Position numbers and translations under genes: made by a program. A stretch of DNA of 64,000 nt from Ptiloglossa arizonensis (taxonomy: Eukaryota; Arthropoda; Insecta; Hymenoptera; Colletidae), in the NCBI RefSeq assembly GCF_051014685.1, contig NW_027478400.1, positions 2,131,295 to 2,195,294 of the forward strand, in the 5' to 3' direction. The notes below the pieces were generated by a model. It worked only from the letters and a program-made list of their open reading frames with translations. It made no database searches and was not told the DNA's origin. Shown in pieces: positions 10,901 through 24,060 of the stretch; positions within the stretch are counted from its first letter, which is position 1; each line of letters starts with the position of its first letter.

Positions 10901-13060
10901 GTTCGTCAATGCGTTCGCGAGATATGGGAGTTTGAAGTTAAGGAATGGCTGAGAAATCATCAAAATTTTCGCAAGTCTGGTACTCGAATCCAATAACTAC
11001 TATGGCCTAGGGCAAAAATACACATACCGTTGTAATCGGGCGAGTTTCTGCTTTCAGATGCAATAGGAAATTCTCGAGTTCGTCTATCCGTTCGCGAGAT
11101 ATGGGAGTTTGAAGTTAAGGAATGCTTGAGAAACCATCAAAATTTTCGCAAGTCTGATACTCGAATCCAATAACTACAAAGGCCTAGGGGAAAAATACAC
11201 ATACCATTGCAATCAGGCGAGTTTCTACTTTCAGATGCAACAGGAATTTCTCGAGTTCGTCAATCCGTTCGCGAGATATGGGACTTTGAAGTTAAGGAAT
11301 GGTTGAGAAACCAACAAAATTTTCGCAAGTCTGATACTCGAAACCAATAACTGGAACGGCCTAGGGGAAAAGTACACGCAGCAATTTAATCGGGCGAGTT
11401 TCTACTTTCAGATGCAACAGGAATTTCTCGAGTGCGTCAATCCGTTCGCGAGATATGGGAGTTTGAATTTAAGGAATGCTTGAGAAACCATCAAAATTTT
11501 CGCAAGTCTGATACTCGAATCCAATAACTACAAAGGCCTAGGGGAAAAATACACATACCTTTGTAATCGGGCGAGATTCTACTTTCAGATGCAACAGGAA
11601 TTTTTCGAGCTCGTCAATCCGTTCGCGAGATATGGGACTTTGAAGTTAAGGAATGGTTGAGAAACCATCAAAATTTTCGCAAGTCTGATACTCGAAACCA
11701 ATAACTGGAACGACCTAGGGGAAAATTACACACACCATTGTAATCGGGCAAGTTTCTACTTTCAAATGCAACAGGAATTTCTCGAGCTCGTCAATCCGTT
11801 CGCGAGATATGGGAGTTTGAAGTTAAGGAATGGCTGAGAAATCATCAAAATTTTCGCAAGTCTGATACTCGAATCCAATAACTACTATGGCCTAGGGCAA
11901 AAATACACATACCGTTGTAATCGGGCGAGTTTCTGCTTTCAGATGCAACAGGAATTTCTCGAACTCGTCAATTCGTTCGCGAGATATGGGAGTTTGAAGT
12001 TAAGGAATGCTTGGGAAACAATCAAAATTTTCGCAAGTCTGATACTCCAAACCAATAACTACAAAGGCCTAGCGGAAAAATACACATACCGTTGTAATCG
12101 GGCGAGTTTCTACTTTCAGATGCAACAGGAATTTCTCGAGTTCGTCTATCCGTTCGCGAGATATGGGAGTTTGAAGTTAAGGAATGCTTGAGAAACCATC
12201 AAAATTTTCGCAAGTCTGATACTCGAATCCAATAACTACAAAGGCCTAGGGGAAAAATACACATACCTTTGTAATCGGGCGAGTTTCTACTTTCAGATGC
12301 AACAGGAATTTTTCGAGCTCGTCAATCCGTTCGCGGGATATAGGACTTTGAAGTTAAGGAATGGTTGAGAAACCATCAAAATTTTCGCAAGTCTGATACT
12401 CGAAACCAATAACTGGAACGTCCTATGGGAAAAGTACACACACCATTGTAATCGGGCAAGTTTCTACTTTCAAATGCAACAGGAATTTCTCGAGCTCGTC
12501 AATCCGTTCGCGAGATATGGGTCTTTGAATTTAAGGAATGGTTGAGAAACCATCAAAATTTTCGCAAGTCTGGTACTCGAAACCAATAACTGGAACGGCC
12601 TAGGGGAAAAGTACACACACCTTTGTAATCGGGCAAGTTTCTACTTTCAGAGGCGACAGGAACTTCCCGAGTTCGTCAATCCGTTCGCGAGATATGGGAG
12701 TTTGAAGTTAAGGAATGGTTGAGAAACCATCACAATTTTGGGAAGTCTGATACTCGAAACCAATAACTACCATTGCCTAGGGGAAAAATGCACATACTTT
12801 TGTAATTGGGCGAGTTTCTACTTTCAGATGCAATAGGAACTTCTCGAGTTCGCCAATCCGTTCGCGAGTTATCGGAGTTTGAAGTTAAAGAATGGTTGAG
12901 AAACCATCAAAATTTTCGCATGTCTGATACTCGAAACCAATAACTACTATGGCCTAGGGCAAAAATACACATATCGTTGTAATCGGACGTATTTCTGGTT
13001 TCAGATGCAACAGGAATTTCTCGAGTTCGTCAATCCGTTCGCGAGATATGGGAGTTTGAA
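7928..13060 (+). repeat. Higher-order repeat A, copy 2 (29 monomers)
   Basis: Sister of the preceding 28-monomer block, with the same monomer order and nearly the same bases. It retains the extra monomer at 10,266-10,442. It ends where its own start sequence would recur; instead the array changes to B type. Two direct copies at an exact multiple of 177 bp indicate unequal exchange in register. Confidence 0.85.
7967..9913 (+). repeat. 11-monomer sub-unit inside higher-order repeat A
   Basis: The start at 7,967 ('tctggtactcgaaacc' then 'tacaaagg', then 'atgccacagg' with 'ttcacgag') recurs at 9,914, which is 1,947 bp = 11 x 177. The following monomers agree for about five positions before the order changes near 10,800. 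The same relation holds in copy 1 between 3,010 and 4,958 (one base longer because of the insertion at ~3,649). The 28/29-monomer unit was therefore itself built by an earlier duplication. Confidence 0.7.
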
Positions 13061-15223
13061 GTTAAGGAATGGTTGAGAAACCTTCACAAATTTCGCAAGT
13101 CTGATACACGAAAACAATAACTACAAAGCCCTAGGGGAAAAATACACATACCTTTGTAATCGGGCGAGTTTATACTTTCAGATGCAACAGGAATTTCTCG
13201 AGCTCGTCAATCCGTTCGCGAGATATGGGAGTTTGAAGTTAAGGAATGGTTGAGAAACCATCAAAATTTTCGCAAGTCTGATACTCGAAACCAATAACTA
13301 CAAAGCCCTAGTGGAAAAACACACATACCTTTGTAATCGGGCGAGTTTATACTTTCAGATGCAACAGGAATTTCTCGAGCTCGTCAATCCGTTCGCGAGA
13401 TATGGGAGTTTGAAGTTAAGGAATGGTTGAGAAACCATCAAAATTTTCGCAAGTCTGATACTCGGAAACAATAACTACAAAGCCCTAGTGGAAAAACACA
13501 CATACCTTTGTAATCGGGCGAGTTTATACTTTCAGATGCAACAGGAATTTCTCGAGCTCGTCAATCCGTTCGCGAGATATGGGAGTTTGAAGTTAAGGAA
13601 TGGTTGAGAAACCATCAAAATTTTCGCAAGTCTGATACTCGAAACCAATAACCGGAACGGCATAGGGGAAAAGTACACACACCATTGTAATCGGCGCAGT
13701 TTCTACTTTCAGATGCAATAGGAGCTTCTCGCGTTCGTCAATCCGTTCGCGAGATATGAGAGTTTGAAGTTAAGGAATGGTTGAGAAACCATCTAAATTT
13801 TCGCAATTCTGATGCTAGAAACGAATAACTGGAATGACCTAGGGGATAAGTTCACACACCATTGTAATCGGTAGACTTTCTACTTTCAGATGCAACAGGA
13901 AATAATTGAGTTCGTCAATCCGTTCGCGAGATATGGGAGTTTGAAGTTAAGGAATGCTTGAGAAACCATCAAAATTTTCGCAAGTCTGATACTCGAAACC
14001 AATAACTAAAAAGCCCTAGTGGAAAAATACACATACCTTTGTAATCGGGCGAGTTTATACTTTCAGATGCAACAGGAATTTCTCGAGCTCGTCAATCCGT
14101 TCGCGAGGTATGGGAGTTTGAAGTTAAGGAATGGTTGAGAAACCATCAAAATTGTCGCAAGTCTGATACGCGAAACCAATAACTGGAACGGCCTAGGGAA
14201 AAAGTACACACACCGTTGTAATCGGGCAAGTTTCTACTTTCAAATGCAACAGGAATTTCTCGAGTTCGTCAATCCGTTCGCGAGGTATCGGAGTTTGAAG
14301 TTAAAGAATGGTTGAGAAACCATCAAAATTTTCGCAAGTCTGACACTCGAAACCAATAACTACTATGGCCTAGGGCAAAAATACACATACCGTTGTAATC
14401 GGGCGAGTTTCTGCTTTTAGATGCAACAGGAATTTCTCGAGTTCGTCAATCCGTTCGCGAGCTATGGGAGTTTGAAGTTAAGGAACGGTTGAGAAACCAT
14501 CAAAATTGTCGCAAGTCTGATACTCGAAACCAATAACTACAAAGGCTTAGGGGAAAAGTACACACACCATTGCAATCGGGCCAGTTTCTACTTTCAGATG
14601 CAACAGGAATTTCTCGAGTTCGCCAATCCGTTCGCGAGGTATCGGAGTTTGAAGTTAAGGAATGGTTGAGAAACCATCAAAATTTTCGCAAGTCTGATAC
14701 TCGAAACCAATAACTACTATGGCCTAGGGCAAAAATACACATACCGTTGTAATCGGACGAGTTTCTGGTTCCAGATGCAACAGGAATTTCTCGAGTTGGT
14801 CAATCCGTTCGCGAGATATGGGAGTTTGAAGTTAAGGAACGGTTGAGAAACCATCACAAATTTCGCAAGTCTGATACTCGAAACAAATAACTACCATTGC
14901 CTAGGGGAAAAATGCACATACCTTTGTAATTGGGCGAGTTTCTACTTTCAGATGCAATAGGAACTTCTCGAGTTCGTCAATCCGTTCGCGAGATATGGGA
15001 GATTGAAGTTAAGGAATGGTTGAGAAACCATCAAAATTTTCGCAATTCTGATGCTAGAAACGAGTAACTGGAATGACCTAGGGGAAAAGTACACACACCA
15101 TTGTAATCGGGCAAGTATCTACTTTTAGAGGCGACAGGAATTTCCCGAGTTCGCCAAACCGTTCGCGAGTTATCGGAGTTTGAAGTTAAAGAATGGTTGA
15201 GAAACCATCAAAATTTTCGCAAG
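11684..15223 (+). repeat. 20-monomer duplication spanning the A/B boundary, copy 1
   Basis: Starts with the 'aacgacctagggg' monomer at 11,684 and runs across the A-to-B change. It recurs from 15,224 at an offset of 3,540 bp (20 x 177), dropping to 3,363 (19 x 177) and then 3,009 (17 x 177) as monomers are missing from copy 2. Shared rare markers include 'ccttcacaaatttcgc' at 13,081 and 16,444. Confidence 0.8.
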
Positions 15224-18200
15224 TCTGATACTCGAAACCAATAACTGGAACGACCTAGGGGAAAATTACACACACCATTGTAATCGGGCAAGTTTCTACT
15301 TTCAAATGCAACAGGAATTTCTCGAGCTCGTCAATCCGTTCGCGAGATATGGGAGTTTGAAGTTAAGGAATGGCTGAGAAATCATCAAAATTTTCGCAAG
15401 TCTGATACTCCAAACCAATAACTACAAAGGCCTAGCGGAAAAATACACATACCGTTGTAATCGGGCGAGTTTCTACTTTCAGATGCAACAGGAATTTCTC
15501 GAGTTCGTCTATCCGTTCGCGAGATATGGGAGTTTGAAGTTAAGGAATGCTTGAGAAACCATCAAAATTTTCGCAAGTCTGATACTCGAATCCAATAACT
15601 ACAAAGGCCTAGGGGAAAAATACACATACCTTTGTAATCGGGCGAGTTTCTACTTTCAGATGCAACAGGAATTTTTCGAGCTCGTCAATCCGTTCGCGGG
15701 ATATAGGACTTTGAAGTTAAGGAATGGTTGAGAAACCATCAAAATTTTCGCAAGTCTGATACTCGAAACCAATAACTGGAACGTCCTATGGGAAAAGTAC
15801 ACACACCATTGTAATCGGGCAAGTTTCTACTTTCAAATGCAACAGGAATTTCTCGAGCTCGTCAATCCGTTCGCGAGATATGGGTCTTTGAATTTAAGGA
15901 ATGGTTGAGAAACCATCAAAATTTTCGCAAGTCTGGTACTCGAAACCAATAACTGGAACGGCCTAGGGGAAAAGTACACACACCTTTGTAATCGGGCAAG
16001 TTTCTACTTTCAGAGGCGACAGGAACTTCCCGAGTTCGTCAATCCGTTCGCGAGATATGGGAGTTTGAAGTTAAGGAATGGTTGAGAAACCATCACAATT
16101 TTGGGAAGTCTGATACTCGAAACCAATAACTACCATTGCCTAGGGGAAAAATGCACATACTTTTGTAATTGGGCGAGTTTCTACTTTCAGATGCAATAGG
16201 AACTTCTCGAGTTCGCCAATCCGTTCGCGAGTTATCGGAGTTTGAAGTTAAAGAATGGTTGAGAAACCATCAAAATTTTCGCATGTCTGATACTCGAAAC
16301 CAATAACTACTATGGCCTAGGGCAAAAATACACATATCGTTGTAATCGGACGTATTTCTGGTTTCAGATGCAACAGGAATTTCTCGAGTTCGTCAATCCG
16401 TTCGCGAGATATGGGAGTTTGAAGTTAAGGAATGGTTGAGAAACCTTCACAAATTTCGCAAGTCTGATACACGAAAACAATAACTACAAAGCCCTAGGGG
16501 AAAAATACACATACCTTTGTAATCGGGCGAGTTTATACTTTCAGATGCAACAGGAATTTCTCGAGCTCGTCAATCCGTTCGCGAGATATGGGAGTTTGAA
16601 GTTAAGGAATGGTTGAGAAACCATCAAAATTTTCGCAAGTCTGATACTCGAAACCAATAACTACAAAGCCCTAGTGGAAAAACACACATACCTTTGTAAT
16701 CGGGCGAGTTTATACTTTCAGATGCAACAGGAATTTCTCGAGCTCGTCAATCCGTTCGCGAGATATGGGAGTTTGAAGTTAAGGAATGGTTGAGAAACCA
16801 TCAAAATTTTCGCAAGTCTGATACTCGGAACCAATAACTACAAAGCCCTAGTGGAAAAACACACATACCTTTGTAATCGGGCGAGTTTATACTTTCAGAT
16901 GCAACAGGAATTTCTCGAGCTCGTCAATCCGTTCGCGAGATATGGGAGTTTGAAGTTAAGGAATGGTTGAGAAACCATCAAAATTTTCGCAAGTCTGATA
17001 CTCGAAACCAATAACCGGAACGGCATAGGGGAAAAGTACACACACCATTGTAATCGGCGCAGTTTCTACTTTCAGATGCAATAGGAGCTTCTCGCGTTCG
17101 TCAATCCGTTCGCGAGATATGAGAGTTTGAAGTTAAGGAATGGTTGAGAAACCATCTAAATTTTCGCAATTCTGATGCTAGAAACGAATAACTGGAATGA
17201 CCTAGGGGATAAGTTCACACACCATTGTAATCGGTAGACTTTCTACTTTCAGATGCAACAGGAAATAATTGAGTTCGTCAATCCGTTCGCGAGATATGGG
17301 AGTTTGAAGTTAAGGAATGCTTGAGAAACCATCAAAATTTTCGCAAGTCTGATACTCGAAACCAATAACTAAAAAGCCCTAGTGGAAAAATACACATACC
17401 TTTGTAATCGGGCGAGTTTATACTTTCAGATGCAACAGGAATTTCTCGAGCTCGTCAATCCGTTCGCGAGGTATGGGAGTTTGAAGTTAAGGAATGGTTG
17501 AGAAACCATCAAAATTGTCGCAAGTCTGATACTCGAAACCAATAACTACAAAGGCTTAGGGGAAAAGTACACACACCATTGCAATCGGGCCAGTTTCTAC
17601 TTTCAAATGCAACAGGAATTTCTCGAGTTCGCCAATCCGTTCGCGAGGTATCGGAGTTTGAAGTTAAGGAATGGTTGAGAAACCATCAAAATTTTCGCAA
17701 GTCTGATACTCGAAACCAATAACTACTATGGCCTAGGGCAAAAATACACATACCGTTGTAATCGGACGAGTTTCTGGTTCCAGATGCAACAGGAATTTCT
17801 CGAGTTGGTCAATCCGTTCGCGAGATATGGGAGTTTGAAGTTAAGGAACGGTTGAGAAACCATCACAAATTTCGCAAGTCTGATACTCGAAACAAATAAC
17901 TACCATTGCCTAGGGGAAAAATGCACATACCTTTGTAATTGGGCGAGTTTCTACTTTCAGATGCAATAGGAACTTCTCGAGTTCGTCAATCCGTTCGCGA
18001 GATATGGGAGATTGAAGTTAAGGAATGGTTGAGAAACCATCAAAATTTTCGCAATTCTGATGCTAGAAACGAGTAACTGGAATGACCTAGGGGAAAAGTA
18101 CACACACCATTGTAATCGGGCAAGTATCTACTTTTAGAGGCGACAGGAATTTCCCGAGTTCGCCAAACCGTTCGCGAGTTATCGGAGTTTGAAGTTAAAG

Positions 18201-18232
18201 AATGGTTGAGAAACCATCAAAATTTTCGCAAG
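15224..18232 (+). repeat. 20-monomer duplication, copy 2 (reduced to 17 monomers)
   Basis: Repeats copy 1 but lacks the monomer after the first one (copy 1 ~11,861-12,038) and two monomers matching copy 1 ~14,160-14,510; the second join is near 17,520. Its presence puts A-type monomers (15,224-~16,400) back inside B territory, so the A/B change occurs twice in the window. Confidence 0.8.
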
Positions 18233-20710
18233 TCTGATACTCGAAACCAATAACTACTATGGCCTAGGGCAAAAATACACATATCGTTGTAATCGGGCGA
18301 GTTTATACTTTCAGATGCAACAGGAATTTCTCGAGCACGTCAATCCGTTCGCGAGATATGGGAGTTTGAAGTTAAGGAATGGTTGAGAAACCATCAAAAT
18401 TTTCGCAAGTCTGATACTCGAAACCAATAACCGGAACGGCCTAGGGGAAAAGTACACACACCATTGTAATCGGGCCAGTTTCTACTTTCAAATGCAACAG
18501 GAATTTCGCGAGTTCGCCAATCCGTTCGCGAGGTATCGGAGTTTGAAGTTAAGGAATGGTTGAGAAACCATCAAAATTTTCGCAAGTCTGATACACGAAA
18601 CCAATAAGTACTATGGCCTAGGGCAAAAATATACATACCTTTGTAATCGGGCGAGTTTATACTTTCAGATGCAACAGGAATTTCTCGAGTTCGTCAATCC
18701 GATCGCGAGATATGGGAGTTTGAAGTTAAGGAATGGTTGAGAAACCATCAAAATTTTCGCAAGTCTGATACTCGAAACCAATAACTACAAAGCCCTAGTG
18801 GAAAAATACACATACCATTGTAATCGGGCGAGTTTATACTTTCAGTTTCAACAGGAATTTCTCGAGTTCGTCAATCCGTTCGCGAGATATGGGAGTTTGA
18901 AGTTAAGGAATGGTTGAGAAACCATCTAAATTTTCGCAATTCTGATGCTAGAAACGAATAACTGGAATGACCTAGGGGATAAGTACACACACCGTTGTAA
19001 TCGGTAGACTTTCTACTTTCAAATGCAACAGGAATTTCTCGAGATCGTCAATCCGTTCGCGAGATATGGGAGTTTGAACTTAAGGAATGGTTGAGAAACC
19101 ATCAAAATTTGCGCAAGTGTGATACTCGAAACCAATAACTGGAATGGCCTAGGGGAAAAGTACACACACCATTGTAATCGGTAGACTTTCTACTTTCAGA
19201 TGCAACAGGAAATAATTGAGTTCGTCAATCCGTTCGCGAGATATGGGAGTTTGACGTTAAGGAATGCTTGAGAAACCATCAAAATTTTCGCAAGTCTGAT
19301 ACTCGAAACCAATAACTGGAACGGCCTAGGGGCAAAGTATATACACCATTGTAATGGGGCGAGTTTCTACTTTCAGATGCAACAGGACTTTCTCGAGTTC
19401 GCCAATCCGTTCGCGAGATATGGGAGTTTGAAGTTAAGGAATGGTTGAGAAACCATCAAAATTTTCTCAAGTCTGATACTCGAAACCAATAACTACAAAG
19501 CCCTAGGGGAAAAATACACATACCTTTGTAATCGGGCGAGTTTATACTTTCAGATGCAACAGGAATTTCTCGAGTTCGTCAATCCGATCGCGAGATATGG
19601 GAGTTTGAAGTTAAGGAATGGTTGAGAAACCATCAAAATTTTCGCAAGTCTGATACTCGAAACCAATAACTACAAAGCCCTAGTGGAAAAATACACATAC
19701 CTTTGTAATCGGGCGAGTTTATACTTTCAGATGCAACAGGAATTTCTCGAGCTCGTCAATCCGTTCGCGAGATATGGGAGTTTGAAGTTAAGGAATGGTT
19801 GAGAAACCATCACAAATTTCGCAAGTCTGATACTCGAAACCAATAACTACCATTGCCTAGGGGAAAAATGCACATACCATTGTAATCGGGCGAGTTTCTA
19901 CTTTCAGATGCAATAGGAGCTTCTCGAGTTCGTCAATCCGTTCGCGAGATATGGGAGTTTGAAGTTAAGGAATGGTTGAGAAACCATCTAAATTTTCGCA
20001 ATTCTGATGCTAGAAACGAATAACTGGAATGACCTAGGGGATAAGTACACACACCATTGTAATCGGTAGACTTTCTACTTTCAAATGCAACAGGAAATAA
20101 TTGAGTTCGTCAATCCGTTCGCGAGATATGGGAGTTTGAAGTTAAGGAATGGTAGAGAAACCATCAAAATTTTCGCAATTCTGATGCTAGAAACGAATAA
20201 CTGGAATGACCTAGGGGAAAAGTACACACACCATTGTAATCGGGCAAGTATCTTCTTCCAGAGGCGACTGGAACTTCTCGAGTTCGCCAATCCGTTCGCG
20301 AGATATGAGAGTTTGAAGTTAAGGAATGGTTGAGAAACCACCAAAATTTTCGCAAATCTGATACTCGAAACCAATAACCGGAACTGCCTAGGGGAAAAGT
20401 ACACACACCATTGTAATCGGGCCAGTTTCTACTTTCAAATGCAACAGGAATTTCTCGAGATCGTCAATCCGTTCGCGAGATATGGGAGTTTGAAGTTAAG
20501 GAGTGGTTGAGAAAGCATCAAAATTTTCGCAAGTGTGATACTCGAAACCAATAACTGGAATGGCCTAGGGGAAAAGTACACATACCGTTGAAATCGGACG
20601 AGTTTCTGGTTTCAGATGCAACAGGAATTTCTCGAGTTCGTCAATCCGTTCGCGAGATATGGGAATTTGAAGTTAAGGAATGGTTGAGAAACAATCACAA
20701 ATTTCGCAAG

Positions 20711-20876
20711 TCTGATATTCGAAACCGGTAACTACCATTGCCTAGGGGAAAAATGCACATACCTTTGTAATCGGGCGAGTATCTACTTTCAGATGCACTT
20801 AGTTCGTCAATCCGTTCGCGAGATATGGGAGTTTGAAGTTAAGGAATTGCTGAGAAACCATCAAAATTTTCGCAAT
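20711..20876 (+). repeat. Shortest monomer found, 166 bp
   Basis: An 11-bp deletion removes most of the 'aacaggaatttctcg' segment, leaving 'cagatgcacttagttcg' near 20,791-20,807. Nearly all other monomers differ from 177 bp by only one base. It is unique in the window, so it arose after the surrounding duplications. Confidence 0.85.
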
Positions 20877-21761
20877 TCTGATGCTAGAAACGAATAACTG
20901 GAATGACCTAGGGGAAAAGTATACACACCATTGTAATCGGTAGACTTTCTACTTTCAGATGCAACAGGAAATAATTGAGTTCGTCAATCCGTTCGCGAGA
21001 TATGGGAGTTTGACGTTAAGGTATGCTTGAGAAACCATCAAAATTTTCGCAAGTCTGATACTCGAAACCAATAACTACAAAGCCCTAGTGGAAAAATACA
21101 CATACCTTTGTAATCGGGCGAGTTTATACTTTCAGATGCAACAGGAATTTCTCGAGCTCGTCAATCCGTTCGCGAGATATGGAAGTTTGAAGTTAAGGAA
21201 TGGTTGAGAAACAATCAAAATTTTCGCAAGTCTGAAACTCGAAACCACTAACTGGAGCGGCCTATGGGCAAAGTATACACACCACTGTCATCGGGCAAGT
21301 TTCTACTTTCAAATGCAACAGGACTTTCTCGAGTTCGCCAATCCGTTCGCGAGATATGGGAGTTTGAAGTTAAGGAATGCTTGAGAAGCCATCAAAATTT
21401 TCGCAAGTCTGATACTCGAAACCAATAACTTCAAAGCCCTAGGGGAAAAATACACATACCTTTGTAATCGGGCGAGTTTATACTTTCAGAAGCAACAGGA
21501 ATTTCTCGAGCTCGTCAATCCGTTCGCGAGATATGGGAGTTTGAAGTTAAGGATAGGTTGAGAAACCATCAAAATTTTCGCAAGTCTGATACTCGAAACC
21601 AATAACCGGAACGGCCTAGGGGAAAAGTACACACACCATTGTAATCGGGCCAGTTTCTACTTTCAAATGCAACAGGAATTTCTCGAGTTCGCCAATCCGT
21701 TCGCGAGGTATCGGAGTTTGAAGTTGAGGAATGGTTGAGAAACCATCAAAATTTTCGCAAG

Positions 21762-22115
21762 TCTGATACTCGAAACCAGTAACTACTATGGCCTAGGGCA
21801 AAAATACACATACCGTTGTAATCGGGCGAGTTTCTGCTTTTAGATGCAACAGGAATTTCACGAGTTCGTCAATCCGTTCGCGAGATATGGGAGTTTGAAG
21901 TTTAGGAATGGTTGAGAAACCATCAAAATTTTCGCAAGTCTGATACTCGAAACCAGTAACTACTATGGCCTAGGGCAAAAATACACATACCGTTGTAATC
22001 GGGCGAGTTTCTGCTTTTAGATGCAACAGGAACTTCACGAGTTCGTCAATCCGTTCGCGAGATATGGGAGTTTGAAGTTTAGGAATGGTTGAGAAACCAT
22101 CAAAATTTTCGCAAT
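21762..22115 (+). repeat. Single-monomer tandem duplication
   Basis: Two adjacent monomers, starting at 21,762 and 21,939, share the rare markers 'gaaaccagtaactac', 'ctgcttttagatgc', 'ttcacgagttcg' and 'gaagtttagg'. By eye they differ only at 'ggaatttcac' versus 'ggaacttcac'. This is the smallest duplication step visible and must be recent. Confidence 0.8.
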
Positions 22116-22998
22116 TCTGATGCTAGAAACGAATAACTGGAATGACGTAGGGAAAAAGTACACACACCATTGTAATCGGTCTACTTTCTACTTTCAGATG
22201 CAACAGGAAATAAACGAGTTCGTCAATCCGTTCGCGAGATATGGGAGTTTGAAGTTAAGGAATGCTTGAGAAACCATCAAAATTTTCGGAAGTCTGATAC
22301 TCGAAACCAATAACTACAAAGGCCTAGGGGAAAACTACACATACCTTTGTAATCGGGCGAGTATCGACTTTCAGATGCAACAGGAATTTCTCGAGCTCGT
22401 CAATCCGTTCGTGAGATATGGGAGTTTGAAGTTAAGGAATGGTTGAGAAACCATCAAAATTTTCGCAAGTCTGATGCTAGAAACGAATAACTGGAATGAC
22501 CTAGGGGAAAAGTACACACACCATTGTAATCGGGCAAGTATCTACTTTCAGAGGCGGCAGGAACTTCTCGAGTTCGCCAATCCGTTCGCGAGGTATCGGA
22601 GTTTGAAGTTAAAGAATGGTTGAGAAACCATCAAAATTTTCGCAAGTCTGACACTCGAAACCAATAACTACTATGGCCTAGGCAAAAATTCACATACCGT
22701 TGTAATCGGGCGAGTTTCTGCTTTTAGATACAACAGGAATTTCTCGAGTTCGTCAATCCGTTCGCGAGATATGGGACTTGAAATTAAGGAACGGTTGAGA
22801 AACCATCAAAATTGTCGCAAGTCTGATAATCGAAACCAATAACTACAAAGGCTTAGGGGACAAGTACACACACCATTGTAATCGGGCCAGTTTCTACTTT
22901 CAAATGCAACAGGAATTTCTCGAGTTCGCCAATCCGTTCGCGAGGTATCGGAGTTTGAAGTTAAGGAATGGTTGAGAAACCATCAAAATTTTCGCAAG

Positions 22999-24060
22999 TC
23001 TGATACTCGAAACCAATAACTACTATGGCCTAGGGCAAAAATACACATACCGTTGTAATCGGACGAGTTTCTGGTTCCAGATGCAACAGGAATTTCTCGA
23101 GTTCGTCAATCCGTTCGCGAGATATGGGAGTTTGAAGTTAAGGAATGGTTGAGAAACCATCAAAATTTTCGCAAGTCTGATACTCGAAACCAATAACCGG
23201 AACGGCCTAGGGGAAAAGTACACAAACCATTGTAATCGGGCCAGTTTCTACTTTCAAATGCAACAGGAATTTCGCGAGTTCGCCAATCCGTTCGCGAGGT
23301 ATCGGAGTTTGAAGTTAAGGAATGGTTGAGAAACCATCAAAATTTTCGCAAGTCTGATACTCGAAACCAATAACTACCATTGCCTAGGGAAAAAATGCAC
23401 ATACCATTGTAATCGGGCGAGTTTCTACTTTCAGATGCAATAGGAGCTTCTCGAGTTCGTCAATCCGTTCGCGAGATATGGGAGTTTGAAGTTAAGGAAT
23501 GGTTGAGAAACCATCTAAATTTTCGCAATTCTGATGCTAGAAACGAATAACTGGAATGACCTAGGGGATAAGTACACACACCATTGTAATCGGTAGACTT
23601 TCTACTTTCAGATGCAACAGGAAATAATTGAGTTCGTCAATCCGTTCGCGAGATATGGGAGTTTGAAGTTAAGGAATGCTTGAGAAACCATCAAAATTTT
23701 CGCAAGTCTGATACTCGAAACCAATAACTACAAAGCCCTAGTGGAAAAATACACATACCTTTGTAATCGGGCGAGTTTATACTTTCAGTTTCAACAGGAA
23801 TTTCTCGAGTTCGTCAATCCGTTCGCGAGATATGGGAGTTTGAAGTTAAGGAATGGTAGAGAAACCATCAAAATTTGCGCAAGTGTGATACTCGAAACCA
23901 ATAACTGGAATGGCCTAGGGGAAAAGTACACACACCATTGTAATCGGTAGACTTTCTACTTTCAGATGCAACAGGAAATAATTGAGTTCGTCAATCCGTT
24001 CGCGAGATATGGGAGTTTGAAGTTAAGGAATGGTAGAGAAACAATCAAAATTTTCGCAAG
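22999..24060 (+). repeat. 6-monomer duplication, copy 1 (1,062 bp)
   Basis: Six consecutive monomers recur at exactly +1,062 bp (6 x 177). They include the markers 'tttctggttccag', 'gtacacaaaccattg', 'gcctagggaaaaaatgc', 'actttcagtttcaacagg' and 'aatggtagagaaacc'. I found no indel between the copies. Confidence 0.85.

Larger units (their letters stand above)
1..13060 (+). repeat. Subfamily A domain of the satellite
   Basis: Monomers here share features rare elsewhere: 'tactcgaatccaataac', 'gagtgcgtcaatccg', 'aacgtcctatggg', 'gagatatgggtctttg', and ends in 'aatgcttgag' or 'aatggctgagaaatcatc'. Sub-types follow each other in a fixed order that recurs, which is how the higher-order repeats were recognised. 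The domain passes into subfamily B near 13,060-13,085, where 'gaaaccttcacaaatttcgc' and 'acaaagccctagggg' appear. Part of A (from ~11,684) is carried into the next duplication. Confidence 0.8.

Noticed and set aside
20081..20406. Overlapping open frames of 80-107 codons on both strands
   Set aside because: They consist only of satellite monomers with the usual stop mutated, recur wherever that stop is lost, run on both strands at once, often lack an ATG start at a sensible place, and match no protein family I know. I treat them as chance frames.
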